Shown here: positions 15,122 through 25,283 of the stretch, piece by piece | Numbering within the stretch: the first letter of the stretch is position 1 | Layout: every line of letters begins with the position of its first letter | Origin: Roseivirga pacifica | GTDB lineage: Bacteria; Bacteroidota; Bacteroidia; Cytophagales; Cyclobacteriaceae | DNA: 64,000 bases | Assembly (NCBI RefSeq): GCF_900111145.1 | Contig: NZ_FOIR01000001.1 | Span: forward strand, 1,910,032-1,974,031 | Reading direction: 5' to 3' | Position numbers and translations under genes: made by a program | Notes under the pieces: model-generated | Databases searched by the model: none | What the model was told of the DNA's origin: nothing | The model's input: the letters and a program-made list of their open reading frames with translations, nothing else

Positions 15122-17497
15122 ATGCTTTATCCCCTTAATTTAGAAGAGAAACTAGGTTTTCATAAGATCAGAATTCAACTGGAAGAAGCTTGCGAAAGCA
15201 GCTTAGGCCAGCAGTTTGTTAAGAAAATCAGGTTTTCGAATAGTAAAAATCACATCGATCGTTGGTTAGACCAAACCGCTGAGTTTGTACAAATCATTCA
15301 AAGTGGTGAGTTGTTCCCGAATTCCAACTACATCGATATCTCCAAATATTTCCCGAAGATCAGAATCTCGAATAACTTCCTTTCAGAGGAAGAGTTTTTC
15401 GATGTTATACTGTCTTTAAAAACATTGAATAAGTGTTTGGACTTTTTTAGCGAAAAGCGCGATGCTTACCCCAACTTGGCAGAACTCACACACCCTGTGT
15501 TGTTCAACGAGGATCTTTTATGGTCTCTCGACCGTGTTTTTGATGAGCGTGGAAAGCTCAAGGACAATGCAAGCGACCGCCTTTCCGAAATAAGAAAGGG
15601 TATTCATCAAGAGCGCCAGAGGCTTAGACGCGTGCTTGATAAAATTTTGAACCACGCCAAAAAGGAAGAATACACGCCAGACGATGTATCGGTAACCATT
15701 CGCGATGGTCGTATGGTAATTCCGGTTTTGGCTGAGCACAAACGCAGAATCAAAGGCTTTATTCATGGGGAATCGAATACCGGGCAAACGGTTTATTTAG
15801 AACCAACCGAGGTGCTGGAGATCAATAATGAGGTAAAGGAGTTGGAGTATTCTGAAAAGCGCGAAGTGATCAGAATTCTTACTGAATTGACCGATTATGT
15901 GAGGATGGAGCTGGAGAATCTGGAAGGAATAATGCAGTTCCTTGGGCTTATAGACTTTGTTCGGGCCAAGGCACGATTGGCGACTAAACTTGCAGCCTAC
16001 AAGCCGCATTGGTCAGAGCAAAAGTCCATGAAATGGCACAAAGCTTTCCACCCACTACTTTACTTAAATAACAAAGAACTGGGCAAGGAAACTGTTCCGC
16101 TCAATATTGAGCTTTCTGCTAACGATAGAATATTACTGATTTCTGGCCCGAATGCCGGTGGTAAATCGGTATGCCTAAAAACCGTTGGCTTGGTGCAATA
16201 CATGTTCCAGTGCGGTCTTTTGGTTCCTGTTGATGAATCTTCTGAGTTCGCCATATTCAATGATCTGTTTATTGATATTGGCGATGAGCAGTCTATTGAA
16301 AATGACCTGAGTACCTATAGTTCCCACTTGGTGAACATGAAGAAGCTGCTCGCCCACGTGAATAAACGGGGTTTGTTCTTAATAGATGAATTTGGAACAG
16401 GTACCGAACCACAATATGGTGGCGCTATTGCTGAAGCCATTTTGGCGGAACTGAAGGAATCGAAAGCACTAGGAGTTATTACTACGCACTACGGCAATCT
16501 TAAGGAATTTGCCGAAAAGGAAGAAGGCTTGACCAACGGTGCTATGCGCTACGATATCAAGAACCTTCAGCCAATGTATCAATTGGAAATTGGTAAACCC
16601 GGAAGTTCTTTTGCCATAGAAATAGCCCAGAAAATTGGCTTGCCAAAGCATACGATAGACAGGGCTAAAAAGCGTGTAGGTAAAAAGTTGGTTTCGTACG
16701 ATCGTATGTTGGCGCAGCTCGATCAGCAGAAGCAAGAGGTTGAAGAAACCCAGCAGTCTTTAGCCAAGAGAGAGGTTGAACTTACTGAGCTTACCGAACA
16801 ATATGAGCAGCTTAAAGCGCATATGGAACGCAAAGAAAAGCGTATCCTCAACGAGGCTAAGCAACAAGCTGCGCAAGTGTTAAAGGATGCGAACAAAGAG
16901 GTTGAGCGCGTAATTCGGGAGATAAAAGAGCAAAGAGCAGAGAAGGAAGCTGTAAAAGCGCAGCGCGATAGGCTGGAGAAACTTCGTAAGGAGAACGAAG
17001 TGGCGCCTGAAGAAACCTGGAAAAAGACAGCCGATGATAAAATTGAAGTTGGCGATTATGCACGTGTGAAAGGCCAAGATACTGTGGGTAACGTAGTAGG
17101 TATTAAGGGTAAAGATGCTGAGCTGCAGATAGGCGCATTAACGTCTTTTGTTAAGCTTTCGCGTTTAGAGAAGGTGAATAAAAAGGCTTACAAAAAGCAG
17201 GGGCAAGAAACTGGTAAGAGCGGCATGGATTACTCCAGCAAAATGGCTGACTTTGATGCTAAGCTTGACCTGAGAGGCAAGCGTGCCGAGGAGGTTATCC
17301 CAATTCTGGATAGATGGATGGACGAGGCCATTCTTTTGGGTATTCCCGAACTTCAAATTTTACATGGCAAGGGGCATGGCGTTTTAAGGCAAATAGCCCG
17401 TAACCATTTAAGTACTTTTAAAGAAGTGGCCACTATGAAAGATGAGCATGTGGATAGAGGAGGAGCCGGAATCACATTAGTGACAATGCATAAATGA
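15122..17497 (+). CDS. mutS2: MutS2 ATPase/endonuclease with Smr domain
   Basis: The 791-residue length and domain order are those of MutS2: N-terminal clamp and core helices, the ABC-type ATPase (Walker A GPNAGGKS near residue 342, Walker B LFLIDEFGTGTEP, then GVITTHYGNLKEFA), a long coiled coil (about 520-640) and a C-terminal Smr nuclease domain (LDLRGKRAEE and HGKGHGVLR, about 715-791). MutS2 suppresses recombination or, as shown in Bacillus, splits collided ribosomes (RqcU). The canonical HGKGTG of the Smr domain reads HGKGHG here. No MutS1 mismatch-binding domain is present. Confidence 0.95.
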   Translation: MLYPLNLEEKLGFHKIRIQLEEACESSLGQQFVKKIRFSNSKNHIDRWLDQTAEFVQIIQSGELFPNSNYIDISKYFPKIRISNNFLSEEEFFDVILSLKTLNKCLDFFSEKRDAYPNLAELTHPVLFNEDLLWSLDRVFDERGKLKDNASDRLSEIRKGIHQERQRLRRVLDKILNHAKKEEYTPDDVSVTIRDGRMVIPVLAEHKRRIKGFIHGESNTGQTVYLEPTEVLEINNEVKELEYSEKREVIRILTELTDYVRMELENLEGIMQFLGLIDFVRAKARLATKLAAYKPHWSEQKSMKWHKAFHPLLYLNNKELGKETVPLNIELSANDRILLISGPNAGGKSVCLKTVGLVQYMFQCGLLVPVDESSEFAIFNDLFIDIGDEQSIENDLSTYSSHLVNMKKLLAHVNKRGLFLIDEFGTGTEPQYGGAIAEAILAELKESKALGVITTHYGNLKEFAEKEEGLTNGAMRYDIKNLQPMYQLEIGKPGSSFAIEIAQKIGLPKHTIDRAKKRVGKKLVSYDRMLAQLDQQKQEVEETQQSLAKREVELTELTEQYEQLKAHMERKEKRILNEAKQQAAQVLKDANKEVERVIREIKEQRAEKEAVKAQRDRLEKLRKENEVAPEETWKKTADDKIEVGDYARVKGQDTVGNVVGIKGKDAELQIGALTSFVKLSRLEKVNKKAYKKQGQETGKSGMDYSSKMADFDAKLDLRGKRAEEVIPILDRWMDEAILLGIPELQILHGKGHGVLRQIARNHLSTFKEVATMKDEHVDRGGAGITLVTMHK

Positions 17498-17534
17498 TAA
17501 TTGCACCTGTTAAGTTTATGACCTCAAGAGTAAT

Positions 17535-17569
17535 AAAAAAGGCGTTCAGAATTTCTGAACGCCTTTTTT
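17535..17569. terminator. bidirectional terminator between mutS2 and the lipoprotein gene
   Basis: GGCGTTCAGA (17541-17550) and TCTGAACGCC (17554-17563) form a perfect 10-bp stem with a 3-base loop. An A-run flanks it on the left and a T-run on the right, so it can stop transcription from both converging genes. Confidence 0.9.
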
Positions 17570-17584
17570 AAGTGTTGTAATTTC

Positions 17585-18091
17585 TTACTGGGCTTGTAGG
17601 TTGAAAACGTAAGTGCCGTCTGTTCCTTCAACACCGTCTACACCATTTGCAGAGCCACCACCGCTTGCTGTAAAGTTTACAGTTAAGGTTAATGTGGCAG
17701 GGCTTGCATCTGCATTAAAGTTGCTAATTGTGAATACATTGTCCGAATTACCATCAATCGTAATTTGGTTAATGTTTGTGCTGCTCAATGCCCAAGTTCC
17801 GCTTGCATTAAAAACCGGGTCACCGTCTACAGTTGTGTAAGATTTCGAGCCCGCAAGTGTACCTCTTAGGGTTAGGCTGAAATCGTCAAAACCTTGTGCT
17901 GGTGAGCCTTCAAAAGTAATTGAAGTGGCTGTCCAAGTAGAACCAGATGAGCCAGCAAGGTCTAAAATTCTTTGTTCCTCGGCAGTTGGCTCCGGAGTAT
18001 CATCTCCTCCGCCACTACCGCCACCGCATGATACCAAAGCGAATGAAAAAATAGCGAGAAGGGAAAGAAGTAAGGTTTTAAGTCGGTTCAT
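17585..18091 (-). CDS. Gly/Ser-rich lipoprotein of unknown function
   Basis: About 168 residues. I take the inner ATG at 18091, since MNRLKTLLLSLLAIFSFALVSC is a standard lipoprotein signal with the lipobox cysteine, followed by a GGGSGGGDD linker. The frame extends 7 codons further up, but that would separate the start from the signal. The mature part is Thr/Asn-rich with strand-like repeats (TLTLTVNFTASGG, ITIDGNSDNVFTISNF), suggesting a small beta-sandwich on the cell surface or periplasmic face. I do not recognise a named family. Confidence 0.65.
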   Translation of the reverse strand: MNRLKTLLLSLLAIFSFALVSCGGGSGGGDDTPEPTAEEQRILDLAGSSGSTWTATSITFEGSPAQGFDDFSLTLRGTLAGSKSYTTVDGDPVFNASGTWALSSTNINQITIDGNSDNVFTISNFNADASPATLTLTVNFTASGGGSANGVDGVEGTDGTYVFNLQAQ

Positions 18092-18153
18092 TGTAATTAG
18101 TTTAATGGTCAATTATAGTACTTCGCTATGACTATTACTAAAAAACGGAGATG

Positions 18154-18774
18154 TTATTGTTTAAAGTCGGGTATATAAAGTTTGTTCGGGCAAAAGTCGT
18201 ACTCATGTGGTTGGTTAGAACAAATAATCAAAACCTTACTATCAATACATGCTTGCACATTTTCCAGGTACCAATCTGTTCCCTTTTGATCAAGGTTAGA
18301 TGTAGGCTCGTCCAAAAAGCAGATGTCGCTGGTAGAGAAGAAGGCGAGCCCAAGTTTTAGGCGTTGCTTCATCCCCGAGGAGAAATGCTTTATCTGTTTG
18401 TTTTGATTGTCTGCCAAGTATACCTTTTCAAGAAAGGTTTGCAGCGAAAATCCGGCCTTAAGTTGTTTGAACTTGAAGTGAAAATCGAGAAATTCTTTTA
18501 GCGTGAATTCTTCTATTAACTCCATGTATGGCGTAGCAATATCCATGTAAGAGAAAATCTCTTCTACTGTAATAGCCTTACCGTTTTTGGAGAATGTTAC
18601 TTCGCCCTCCGTAGGTAGTTTAAATCCGCTAAGTAGTTGGATGAGTGTGGATTTTCCACTGCCATTAGGTCCGGTAATGGCAGTGGGAATTCCTGTTTCA
18701 AAAGAAGCATCCAGCTTTCTGAAAATCCATTCTCTAATGAATTTCTTCCCAAGTCCGCTGGCTTCAATCTTCAT
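18154..18774 (-). CDS. ABC transporter ATP-binding protein
   Basis: A 206-residue ABC ATPase. Walker A GPNGSGKST is at about residues 35-43, the signature is FSSGMKQR (a relaxed LSGGQ), Walker B with D-loop is ICFLDEPTSNLD, and a switch histidine position is replaced in IICSNQPHEYD. The short length and CcmA-like layout suggest a half of an export-type transporter, but no permease gene is adjacent. It lies one base from lpxA on the same strand, so it is probably co-transcribed with the lipid A genes. The cargo is unknown. Confidence 0.8.
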   Translation of the reverse strand: MKIEASGLGKKFIREWIFRKLDASFETGIPTAITGPNGSGKSTLIQLLSGFKLPTEGEVTFSKNGKAITVEEIFSYMDIATPYMELIEEFTLKEFLDFHFKFKQLKAGFSLQTFLEKVYLADNQNKQIKHFSSGMKQRLKLGLAFFSTSDICFLDEPTSNLDQKGTDWYLENVQACIDSKVLIICSNQPHEYDFCPNKLYIPDFKQ

Positions 18775-18775
18775 A

Positions 18776-19558
18776 TTATTTGGCAGTATAGCCTTTCATT
18801 ATTCCTCTGTCAGACTTTCTGAAGAAGTTAAGAATTTCGTCTCTTTCTTTAGAAGGCGTCATTTCAACTTCAATCAGGTCTATGGCTTTTGTATTGTTCA
18901 AACCTTTGAGGAATACGTAGCGATAAATCTCTTGTATCTCCGCAATCTTTTCGTTGGTAAAGCCTCTTCTGCGAAGCCCAACTGAGTTAATTCCTGCATA
19001 GCTCAATGGCTCGCGACCAGCCTTGGTGTATGGAGGAACATCTTTTCTTACCAAAGAACCGCCCGATACCATAGCGTGCGAACCAATGTTTACGAATTGG
19101 TGTACGGCAGCAGCACCGCCAACAATGGCCCATTCTTCAATGGTTACATGGCCTGCCAACTGCACTGCATTTACTAAAATACAGTTGTCGCCAACTATAC
19201 AGTCGTGGGCAACGTGCGTGTAAGCCATAATGAGGCAGTTTTTACCAATGATGGTTTTGTTGGTTGCCTCGGTTCCTCTGTTTAGGGTTACACACTCGCG
19301 AATAACGGTGTTGTCACCAATTTCCAGCGTAGTGTCTTCGCCACCAAACTTAAGGTCTTGCGGAACGGCAGAAATAACAGCCCCAGGATAAACTTTTACA
19401 TTTTTGCCAATGCGGGCGCCTTCCATAATGGTTACGTTGGAGCCAATCCAAGTACCTTCTTCAATCACAACGTTTTTACTGATTGTTACGAAAGGTTCAA
19501 TTACCACATTGCGTGCAATTTTTGCTTCAGGATGTATGTAAGCTAAAGGTTGGTTCAT
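18776..19558 (-). CDS. lpxA: acyl-ACP--UDP-N-acetylglucosamine O-acyltransferase
   Basis: The 260-residue protein starts lipid A synthesis by moving a 3-hydroxyacyl chain from acyl carrier protein to UDP-GlcNAc. It has the left-handed beta-helix hexapeptide repeats (VIEPFVTISKNVVIEEGTWIG onwards), the catalytic-histidine region in MAYTHVAHDCIVGD and a helical C-terminal domain. The length is right for LpxA. It overlaps the lpxC/fabZ gene by four bases (ATGA), so translation is coupled. Confidence 0.95.
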   Translation of the reverse strand: MNQPLAYIHPEAKIARNVVIEPFVTISKNVVIEEGTWIGSNVTIMEGARIGKNVKVYPGAVISAVPQDLKFGGEDTTLEIGDNTVIRECVTLNRGTEATNKTIIGKNCLIMAYTHVAHDCIVGDNCILVNAVQLAGHVTIEEWAIVGGAAAVHQFVNIGSHAMVSGGSLVRKDVPPYTKAGREPLSYAGINSVGLRRRGFTNEKIAEIQEIYRYVFLKGLNNTKAIDLIEVEMTPSKERDEILNFFRKSDRGIMKGYTAK

Positions 19559-20943
19559 GAGTTTTTTACAATTCTTGCTGTCATTGCTGCTTCACACACT
19601 AAGGTGTTTCCTACATAGGCGTACCCATTCATTTGGGCAATTCCGCGTTTTATTGGCGCGGTAAGTTCGCATTTAAATTTAATGGTGTCTCCCGGAATTA
19701 CCATTCTTCTGAATTTACACTTGTCAATTCCGAGGAAGTATGGCGTGTAGTTTTCTGGGTCTGGTACAGTATTCAATACCAAAATACCACCAATTTGTGC
19801 CATAGCTTCTACCTGAAGCACACCTGGCATTACCGGGTTGCCTGGGAAGTGGCCAGTGAAAAATGGCTCGTTCATGGTTACGTTTTTAATGCCAGCAACC
19901 ATGTGGTCATCCAAATGAATGATTTTATCGATTAGTAAGAATGGGTAACGGTGCGGCAAAATCTGCGTGATTTTGTTAATGTCCATTACCGGTTCTACCG
20001 TTGGGTCGTAATAAGGTGCGGCAGTGCGCGAGTCCTTCATGGCCTTTTTAAGCTTTTTAGCGAAGGCTACATTGGCAGCGTGGCCAGGTCTTGCTGCTAA
20101 AATTTGCGCTTTAATTGGTCTTCCGGCCAAAGCCAAGTCGCCAACTACATCGAGTAGCTTGTGGCGCGCAGGCTCGTTTCTGTGGCGAAGTTCTACATTA
20201 TTAAGAATGCCTTCCTTCTTTACTTCAACCTTAGGTTTATTGAATAAGGCCGCCAAGTTATCAAGCTCTTCGTCTTTTACTACGCGGTCCACAACCACTA
20301 TGGCATTATTCAAGTCGCCACCTTTAATCAGGTTGTTTTTGTGCAGCATTTCCAACTCGTGCAGGAAGCAGAAAGTACGACTCGAAGCGATGTCTTTCTT
20401 AAAATCCTTGATGTTGGTTAATGTAGCATGCTGACTACCTAAAACAGGCGAATTGTAGTCTACCATTACGGTAACGCGATAATCGTCTAGTGGAAGGGCA
20501 GCTATTTCTACATCACGGTCGTTATCGCGATAAAAAAGGCTTTCTGTTACCTCAAAGAAGTTTCTCAGGGCATTTTGCTCTTCGGTACCAACGCGCTCCA
20601 ACGCTTCAATAAACATTGCAGAGCTACCATCCATAATTGGTGGTTCTGGACCATCGAGCTGAATGAGTACGTTATCTATTTCTAGCCCCACAAGTGCGGC
20701 CAAAGTATGTTCTACAGTATTTACCCTAGCACCGTTATGCTCTATGGTGGTTCCTCTCGAAAGGTCCACAACGTAGTCTACATCAGCATCAACAATTGGT
20801 TGTGTTTCAAGGTCTACCCTCTGAAACTTAATGCCGTGGTTTGGTGGGGCAGGGTTGAATGTCATGTTTGCTACTACACCGGTGTGCAAGCCTACGCCCG
20901 ATACGGTAACAGGTTCTTTTATGGTATGTTGTTTAGTTTCCAT
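19555..20943 (-). CDS. lpxC/fabZ: bifunctional LpxC deacetylase / FabZ dehydratase fusion
   Basis: A 462-residue fusion. Residues 1-about 300 are the zinc deacetylase LpxC ([32 protein letters not shown] with the zinc ligands; [11 protein letters not shown]). About 315-462 are the 3-hydroxyacyl-ACP dehydratase FabZ ([32 protein letters not shown] with the catalytic His and Glu). The fusion is characteristic of Bacteroidota and Chlorobiota. It links the committed step of lipid A synthesis to fatty acid elongation, two pathways that compete for the same acyl-ACP. It is the middle gene of lpxD-lpxC/fabZ-lpxA. Confidence 0.96.
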   Translation of the reverse strand: METKQHTIKEPVTVSGVGLHTGVVANMTFNPAPPNHGIKFQRVDLETQPIVDADVDYVVDLSRGTTIEHNGARVNTVEHTLAALVGLEIDNVLIQLDGPEPPIMDGSSAMFIEALERVGTEEQNALRNFFEVTESLFYRDNDRDVEIAALPLDDYRVTVMVDYNSPVLGSQHATLTNIKDFKKDIASSRTFCFLHELEMLHKNNLIKGGDLNNAIVVVDRVVKDEELDNLAALFNKPKVEVKKEGILNNVELRHRNEPARHKLLDVVGDLALAGRPIKAQILAARPGHAANVAFAKKLKKAMKDSRTAAPYYDPTVEPVMDINKITQILPHRYPFLLIDKIIHLDDHMVAGIKNVTMNEPFFTGHFPGNPVMPGVLQVEAMAQIGGILVLNTVPDPENYTPYFLGIDKCKFRRMVIPGDTIKFKCELTAPIKRGIAQMNGYAYVGNTLVCEAAMTARIVKNS

Positions 20944-20968
20944 TTATGGGATTGAAAATTCCGCAAAT

Positions 20969-21991
20969 TTATAACTTTTTTTCCAGTTGTTTGACCCTTT
21001 CCATTAACTGAGGAAGGTTTCTTAGAATAATGCTGGTTCGTAAAAACTCTTTGTGTTCTTGAATAGGGCTGCCAAACCAAACTTTGCCCTCTTCTTTAAT
21101 GGTTTTTGGTACACCTGCTTGTGGCCCAATAATCGTTTTATTAGCCATTTGTAGGTGCCCGGTAATGCCGGCCTGACCTCCGATTTGGCAGTTTTCGCCA
21201 ATTTTGGCGCTACCCGAAAGTCCCGCCTGAGAAGCGATTACTGTGTTTTTACCCACTTCTACATTGTGAGCTATTTGCACCAAGTTGTCAAGCTTAACAC
21301 CCGAACGAATAATGGTTGAACCCATTGTAGCACAATCGATAGTGGTATTTGCCCCTATATCTACATGGTCTTCAATAATCACATTACCGGTTTGAGGTAT
21401 TGTTTTATAAGTGCCATCTTCTTGCGGAGCGAAACCGAAGCCATCGCTACCAACTACCACGCCTGCATGTAGCACGCAATTGTTGCCTACTTTACAGTTG
21501 GCATAAATTTTTACCCCAGGGTAAATAACAGTGTCGTTGCCAATGGTCACGTTGTCGCCAATAACAGCATTTGGGTAGATTTTAGTTCGGTCGCCAATAG
21601 AAACATTTTCGCCTAAGTAAGAGAATGCGCCTAGGTAAACTTCTTCACCTACTGTGGCCGATTCGCTTTGGAAGGACGGTTGCTCAGTTCCTACCTTTTT
21701 AATGGCTGTCATTTGTTGGTAGGCTTCCAGTAGCTTGGCAAAGCTAGAATATGGGTCTTCTACTCGAATTAGAGTAGATTTTATCTCTTTTTCAGGAGTG
21801 AACTCTTTGCTTACAATTACTCCGCTGGCTTGCGTATCGTAAATGTAGTTGGTGTATTTTGGGTTGGCCAAAAAGGCAATGCTACCTTCCGTAGCTTCTT
21901 CGATTTTTTCTAATCGGTTTACCTTAGCTTCTCCGTTTCCTTCGACAGTGCCTTGAAGTATTTCGGCTACTTGTGCGATAGATATTTCCAT
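20969..21991 (-). CDS. lpxD: UDP-3-O-(3-hydroxyacyl)glucosamine N-acyltransferase
   Basis: The 340-residue product adds the second acyl chain in lipid A synthesis. It has an N-terminal uridine-binding domain (about 1-100), a hexapeptide beta-helix ([21 protein letters not shown] and many turns after it), the catalytic histidine region around [10 protein letters not shown], and a C-terminal helix. It is the first lpx gene of the operon, 18 bases downstream of the HD phosphohydrolase gene and 25 bases upstream of lpxC/fabZ. Confidence 0.95.
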   Translation of the reverse strand: MEISIAQVAEILQGTVEGNGEAKVNRLEKIEEATEGSIAFLANPKYTNYIYDTQASGVIVSKEFTPEKEIKSTLIRVEDPYSSFAKLLEAYQQMTAIKKVGTEQPSFQSESATVGEEVYLGAFSYLGENVSIGDRTKIYPNAVIGDNVTIGNDTVIYPGVKIYANCKVGNNCVLHAGVVVGSDGFGFAPQEDGTYKTIPQTGNVIIEDHVDIGANTTIDCATMGSTIIRSGVKLDNLVQIAHNVEVGKNTVIASQAGLSGSAKIGENCQIGGQAGITGHLQMANKTIIGPQAGVPKTIKEEGKVWFGSPIQEHKEFLRTSIILRNLPQLMERVKQLEKKL

Positions 21992-22009
21992 TGATAATTT
22001 CTTAAACGA

Positions 22010-23239
22010 TTACAAAGATATGTCTTTTGGCCAGCAGTGATAATATTTACGTACCACTTTGGTCATGGCTTTAATATTTGGCAAGTCTGCCGCCTTGGCA
22101 ACATCGCGCACCTTGCCGTCTTTAGAAAGGATCATAATTTCCTTATCGGTAGACTGGTAGGCATTATTAGTAAGCTGGCCAGATGAGAAAAAGTTTTTGG
22201 CTTCCTTCTCGGTAATGTCGTAATGTGCCGCAATTTTCTCCAAAAGGGCTTTTTTCTGCTCTTTGGTAATCGGTTCATTACTTATTTTTATTCTGAAAAG
22301 CTTTCGGGCCAAAAGCATTTGGCACAGCTTAGATAGAATAAAGTCCTCGTGTTTTGCCCAAATTTTAATTGCACCCCAAATGTCGTAGTCATCCAACTGT
22401 ACAAACTCTTCCAGTACATTCGGATTTTCTGCAAACTGCTCAATGCCTATTTCTTCTTCAAAGAACATGCGCAGTGAGTCCGACATGGTAAGGCTGTTGC
22501 CTTTTTTAGTTAGTTTTTTAGCTCTGTTGATAATGGAAATGAGCATTTTTTCGGCACCAACACCGGCCTTGTGCAAGTAAACTTGCCAGTACATTAGTCT
22601 TCTTGCACTCAAAAAGTTCTCAATACTGTATATGCCTTTTTCTTCCACTACTAATTCGCCATCGTGCACGGCCAACATTTTAATAATGCGGTCGGCACCA
22701 ATTGTTCCTTCCGAAACACCAGAGAAGAAGCTATCGCGCTTTAGGTAATCGAGTCGGTCTATGTCTAGCTGACTTGATACTAGCTGATGTAGAAATTTTT
22801 TGTGGTAGTTGCCATTGAAAATTTCTAGCGCCAAAGAAAGTTTCCCTTCGAATTGCTGATTAAGTCGGGAAATGATGATGCGCGAAAGATGCTCGTGATG
22901 CACGTTTTTTAGCAAGCTAAATTCCAATGCATGCGAGAATGGTCCGTGACCAATATCGTGCAAAAGTATGGCGATCAATGTGGCTTCAAATTCTTCGTCT
23001 GTAATGTCAACTTCCTTATAGCGAAGGTTTTCCAACGTTACAGACATTAGGTGCATGGCCCCAATGGCATGGTGGAAACGCGTATGGTGCGCCCCCGGAT
23101 AAACCAGTTCGGCCAAGCCCATTTGCTTGATCCTTCTTAGTCGCTGAAAATAAGGGTGGTCGATGATATCGAAGATGAGCTCACTTCTTATCGTGATAAA
23201 ACCATAAACCGGGTCGTTTATAATCTTTCGTTTGTTCAA
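22010..23239 (-). CDS. HD-domain phosphohydrolase
   Basis: About 409 residues. The start is set at the TTG at 23239, which gives the usual N-terminus of this family in Bacteroidota (NKRKIINDPVYGFI). The frame is open 56 codons further, but that part runs over the divergent porX gene and is not protein-like. HD motifs are visible: TRFHHAIGAMHL (first His), ILLHDIGHGPFSHALE (HD pair) and LDIDRLDYLKRD (third Asp). It is similar to dNTPase/SAMHD1-type hydrolases, though the substrate is unknown. It is first in line before lpxD, with 18 bases between. Confidence 0.85.
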   Translation of the reverse strand: MNKRKIINDPVYGFITIRSELIFDIIDHPYFQRLRRIKQMGLAELVYPGAHHTRFHHAIGAMHLMSVTLENLRYKEVDITDEEFEATLIAILLHDIGHGPFSHALEFSLLKNVHHEHLSRIIISRLNQQFEGKLSLALEIFNGNYHKKFLHQLVSSQLDIDRLDYLKRDSFFSGVSEGTIGADRIIKMLAVHDGELVVEEKGIYSIENFLSARRLMYWQVYLHKAGVGAEKMLISIINRAKKLTKKGNSLTMSDSLRMFFEEEIGIEQFAENPNVLEEFVQLDDYDIWGAIKIWAKHEDFILSKLCQMLLARKLFRIKISNEPITKEQKKALLEKIAAHYDITEKEAKNFFSSGQLTNNAYQSTDKEIMILSKDGKVRDVAKAADLPNIKAMTKVVRKYYHCWPKDISL

Positions 23240-23289
23240 ACTTTCTACTTTAATTCTTATAAATTCGGGCTTGTCATACCAGAAGAGCA

Positions 23290-24849
23290 ATGCAAAGATA
23301 TAATATTTTGTGGGCGGACGATGAGATTGACTTACTGAAACCTCATATCCTTTTTCTTTCGGACAAAGGATATGATGTAACCCCAGTAACGAGTGGTGCC
23401 GATGCAATAGATGCCTGTGAAAAACAGCATTACGATGTGGTGTTTTTAGACGAGAATATGCCCGGAATGACGGGCTTGGAAACGCTTAGCTACATTAAGA
23501 GCATGAAGCCTGCGCTGCCGGTGGTAATGATCACTAAAAGTGAGGAAGAGCAGATAATGGAAGAAGCCATTGGAGCGAAGATTGCCGACTACCTCATAAA
23601 GCCCTTAAACCCGAACCAAATACTGATTTCTGTAAAAAGACTGCTAGATAATCGCAGGCTGGTGAGCCAGCGAACCAACATGAATTATCAGCAGGAGTTT
23701 GCCAATATAAGCATGAAAGTAAACGACCAAATGGACCATGAAGAATGGGCCGATGTTTACAAAAAGCTGGTGTATTGGGAGTTGGAAATTGATAAGACAG
23801 AAAACAAAAGCATGAGTGAAGTGCTCGAAATGCAGAAGGTGGAAGCCAATGCAAATTTTGCGCGCTTTGTTATTGATGAATACGAAAGTTGGCTGAATGA
23901 TGCCGATGCTGACAGGCCCTTGCTTTCGCATCAGCTTTTGGAGAAGACGGTTTTTCCAAACCTTACAGACGAACCGACTTTCGTGATTGTAATAGATAAC
24001 CTTCGTTTCGATCAATGGAAGTTGATAGAGGAAGACTTGTCTCCATACTTTAATGTAGAAAGTGAAGATACCTACTACTCCATATTGCCTACCACCACGG
24101 CTTATGCCCGAAATGCCATTTTTTCTGGCGAACTGCCTTTAGAAATGTCGAAGAAGCACCCTGATTTGTGGGTGGGCGATGGTGACGATGAAGGAAAGAA
24201 TAACAATGAAGCGGAGTTTTTGGGCAGAAACCTAAAACGCCATGGGCTTGATATTAAATATTCATACCATAAGATCATCCATTCTACTCAGGGCAAGCAA
24301 CTGAACGATCAGTTCTCGAACCTGCTGCAGAACCAGCTCAATGTGGTTGTTTACAATTTTGTGGATATGCTTTCCCATGCCCGTACCGACATGAGCATGA
24401 TTCGGGAATTGGCAGCCGATGAGTCTGCCTATCGCTCGCTTACACAGTCTTGGTTTCAGCATTCACCGCTGCTCGATTTACTTAAGTTGATTAGCGAGAA
24501 GGGGCTGAAGGTTGTAATTACTACTGACCATGGAACTTACCGGGTTAAGAAACCTTTTAAGGTGGCAGGAGATAAAAACGTGAACACGAATTTGCGCTAC
24601 AAGCAAGGCAAAAATCTGGGCTATAAAGGCAAAAATGGTATTTACGATGTCGCCAGACCAGAACACATACACTTGCCAAAGCCGAATGTGTCTACTGCCT
24701 ATTTGTTCGCTACTGAAGATACCTTTTTCGCTTATCCGAATAATTTTAATCACTATGTAAAGTATTACAAAGATACTTTTCAGCATGGGGGCATTTCTAT
24801 GGAGGAAATGATAATTCCGCTTATTTCACTAACTTCGAAAAGGGGCTGA
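23290..24849 (+). CDS. porX: PorX: response regulator with alkaline-phosphatase-like (PglZ) domain
   Basis: A 519-residue two-domain regulator. The receiver domain (about 1-125) has the acidic pair D10-D11, the phospho-acceptor D54 in VVFLDENMPG and the switch lysine in LIKPLNP. A helical linker leads to a PglZ/alkaline-phosphatase fold with a metal-site threonine in LPTTTAYARNAIFSGELP and TTDHGTYRVKK. In Porphyromonas and Flavobacterium PorX (with PorY) controls type IX secretion genes and its phosphatase domain cleaves oligonucleotides. tsaE follows with a one-base overlap. It is divergent from the HD gene with about 50 bases between the starts. Confidence 0.93.
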   Translation: MQRYNILWADDEIDLLKPHILFLSDKGYDVTPVTSGADAIDACEKQHYDVVFLDENMPGMTGLETLSYIKSMKPALPVVMITKSEEEQIMEEAIGAKIADYLIKPLNPNQILISVKRLLDNRRLVSQRTNMNYQQEFANISMKVNDQMDHEEWADVYKKLVYWELEIDKTENKSMSEVLEMQKVEANANFARFVIDEYESWLNDADADRPLLSHQLLEKTVFPNLTDEPTFVIVIDNLRFDQWKLIEEDLSPYFNVESEDTYYSILPTTTAYARNAIFSGELPLEMSKKHPDLWVGDGDDEGKNNNEAEFLGRNLKRHGLDIKYSYHKIIHSTQGKQLNDQFSNLLQNQLNVVVYNFVDMLSHARTDMSMIRELAADESAYRSLTQSWFQHSPLLDLLKLISEKGLKVVITTDHGTYRVKKPFKVAGDKNVNTNLRYKQGKNLGYKGKNGIYDVARPEHIHLPKPNVSTAYLFATEDTFFAYPNNFNHYVKYYKDTFQHGGISMEEMIIPLISLTSKRG

Positions 24850-25283
24850 TGGTAAAGGAGTTAACGCTACAGTCGAAGGGCCTGGATGATCTGCCAGAGG
24901 TAGCTGAGCGCATTATCGATTTTGGCCAAAATGTAACTGTATGGCTGTTTATTGGCGAAATGGGAGCCGGAAAAACAACGCTTATCAAAACGCTTTGCGA
25001 AAAGTTGCAAGTACTCGATCAAGTGAGCAGTCCAACTTTTTCGATTGTAAATGAATATTTAACGGCCAAAGACGATACGGTTTATCACTTCGACTTTTAT
25101 AGGTTAGAAGATGCCGAGGAGGCCGTGGCCATTGGCGCGGAAGATTACTTTTTTAGCGGTAATTTGTGCCTTATTGAGTGGCCTCCGATAATTGCAAACT
25201 TGCTACCAGATGAGTACATGCTGGTACAAATAGAAGCACTTGAAGATGGTGTGCGTTCGATCAAATTGAAAAACAATGGTTGA
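24849..25283 (+). CDS. tsaE: tRNA t6A synthesis ATPase TsaE
   Basis: A 144-residue ATPase needed for the N6-threonylcarbamoyl-adenosine modification of ANN-decoding tRNAs, working with TsaB and TsaD. Walker A is GEMGAGKTTLIKTL at about residues 36-49, followed by the typical SSPTFSIVNEY and FDFYRLED motifs and IEWPPI. The length is normal. It overlaps porX by one base and the alanine dehydrogenase gene by eight. Confidence 0.95.
   Translation: MVKELTLQSKGLDDLPEVAERIIDFGQNVTVWLFIGEMGAGKTTLIKTLCEKLQVLDQVSSPTFSIVNEYLTAKDDTVYHFDFYRLEDAEEAVAIGAEDYFFSGNLCLIEWPPIIANLLPDEYMLVQIEALEDGVRSIKLKNNG

Noticed and set aside
22010..23407. long N-terminal extension of the HD phosphohydrolase
   Set aside because: The first 56 codons lie on the opposite strand over porX and its promoter, and read as a shadow. 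The family N-terminus starts at the TTG at 23239.
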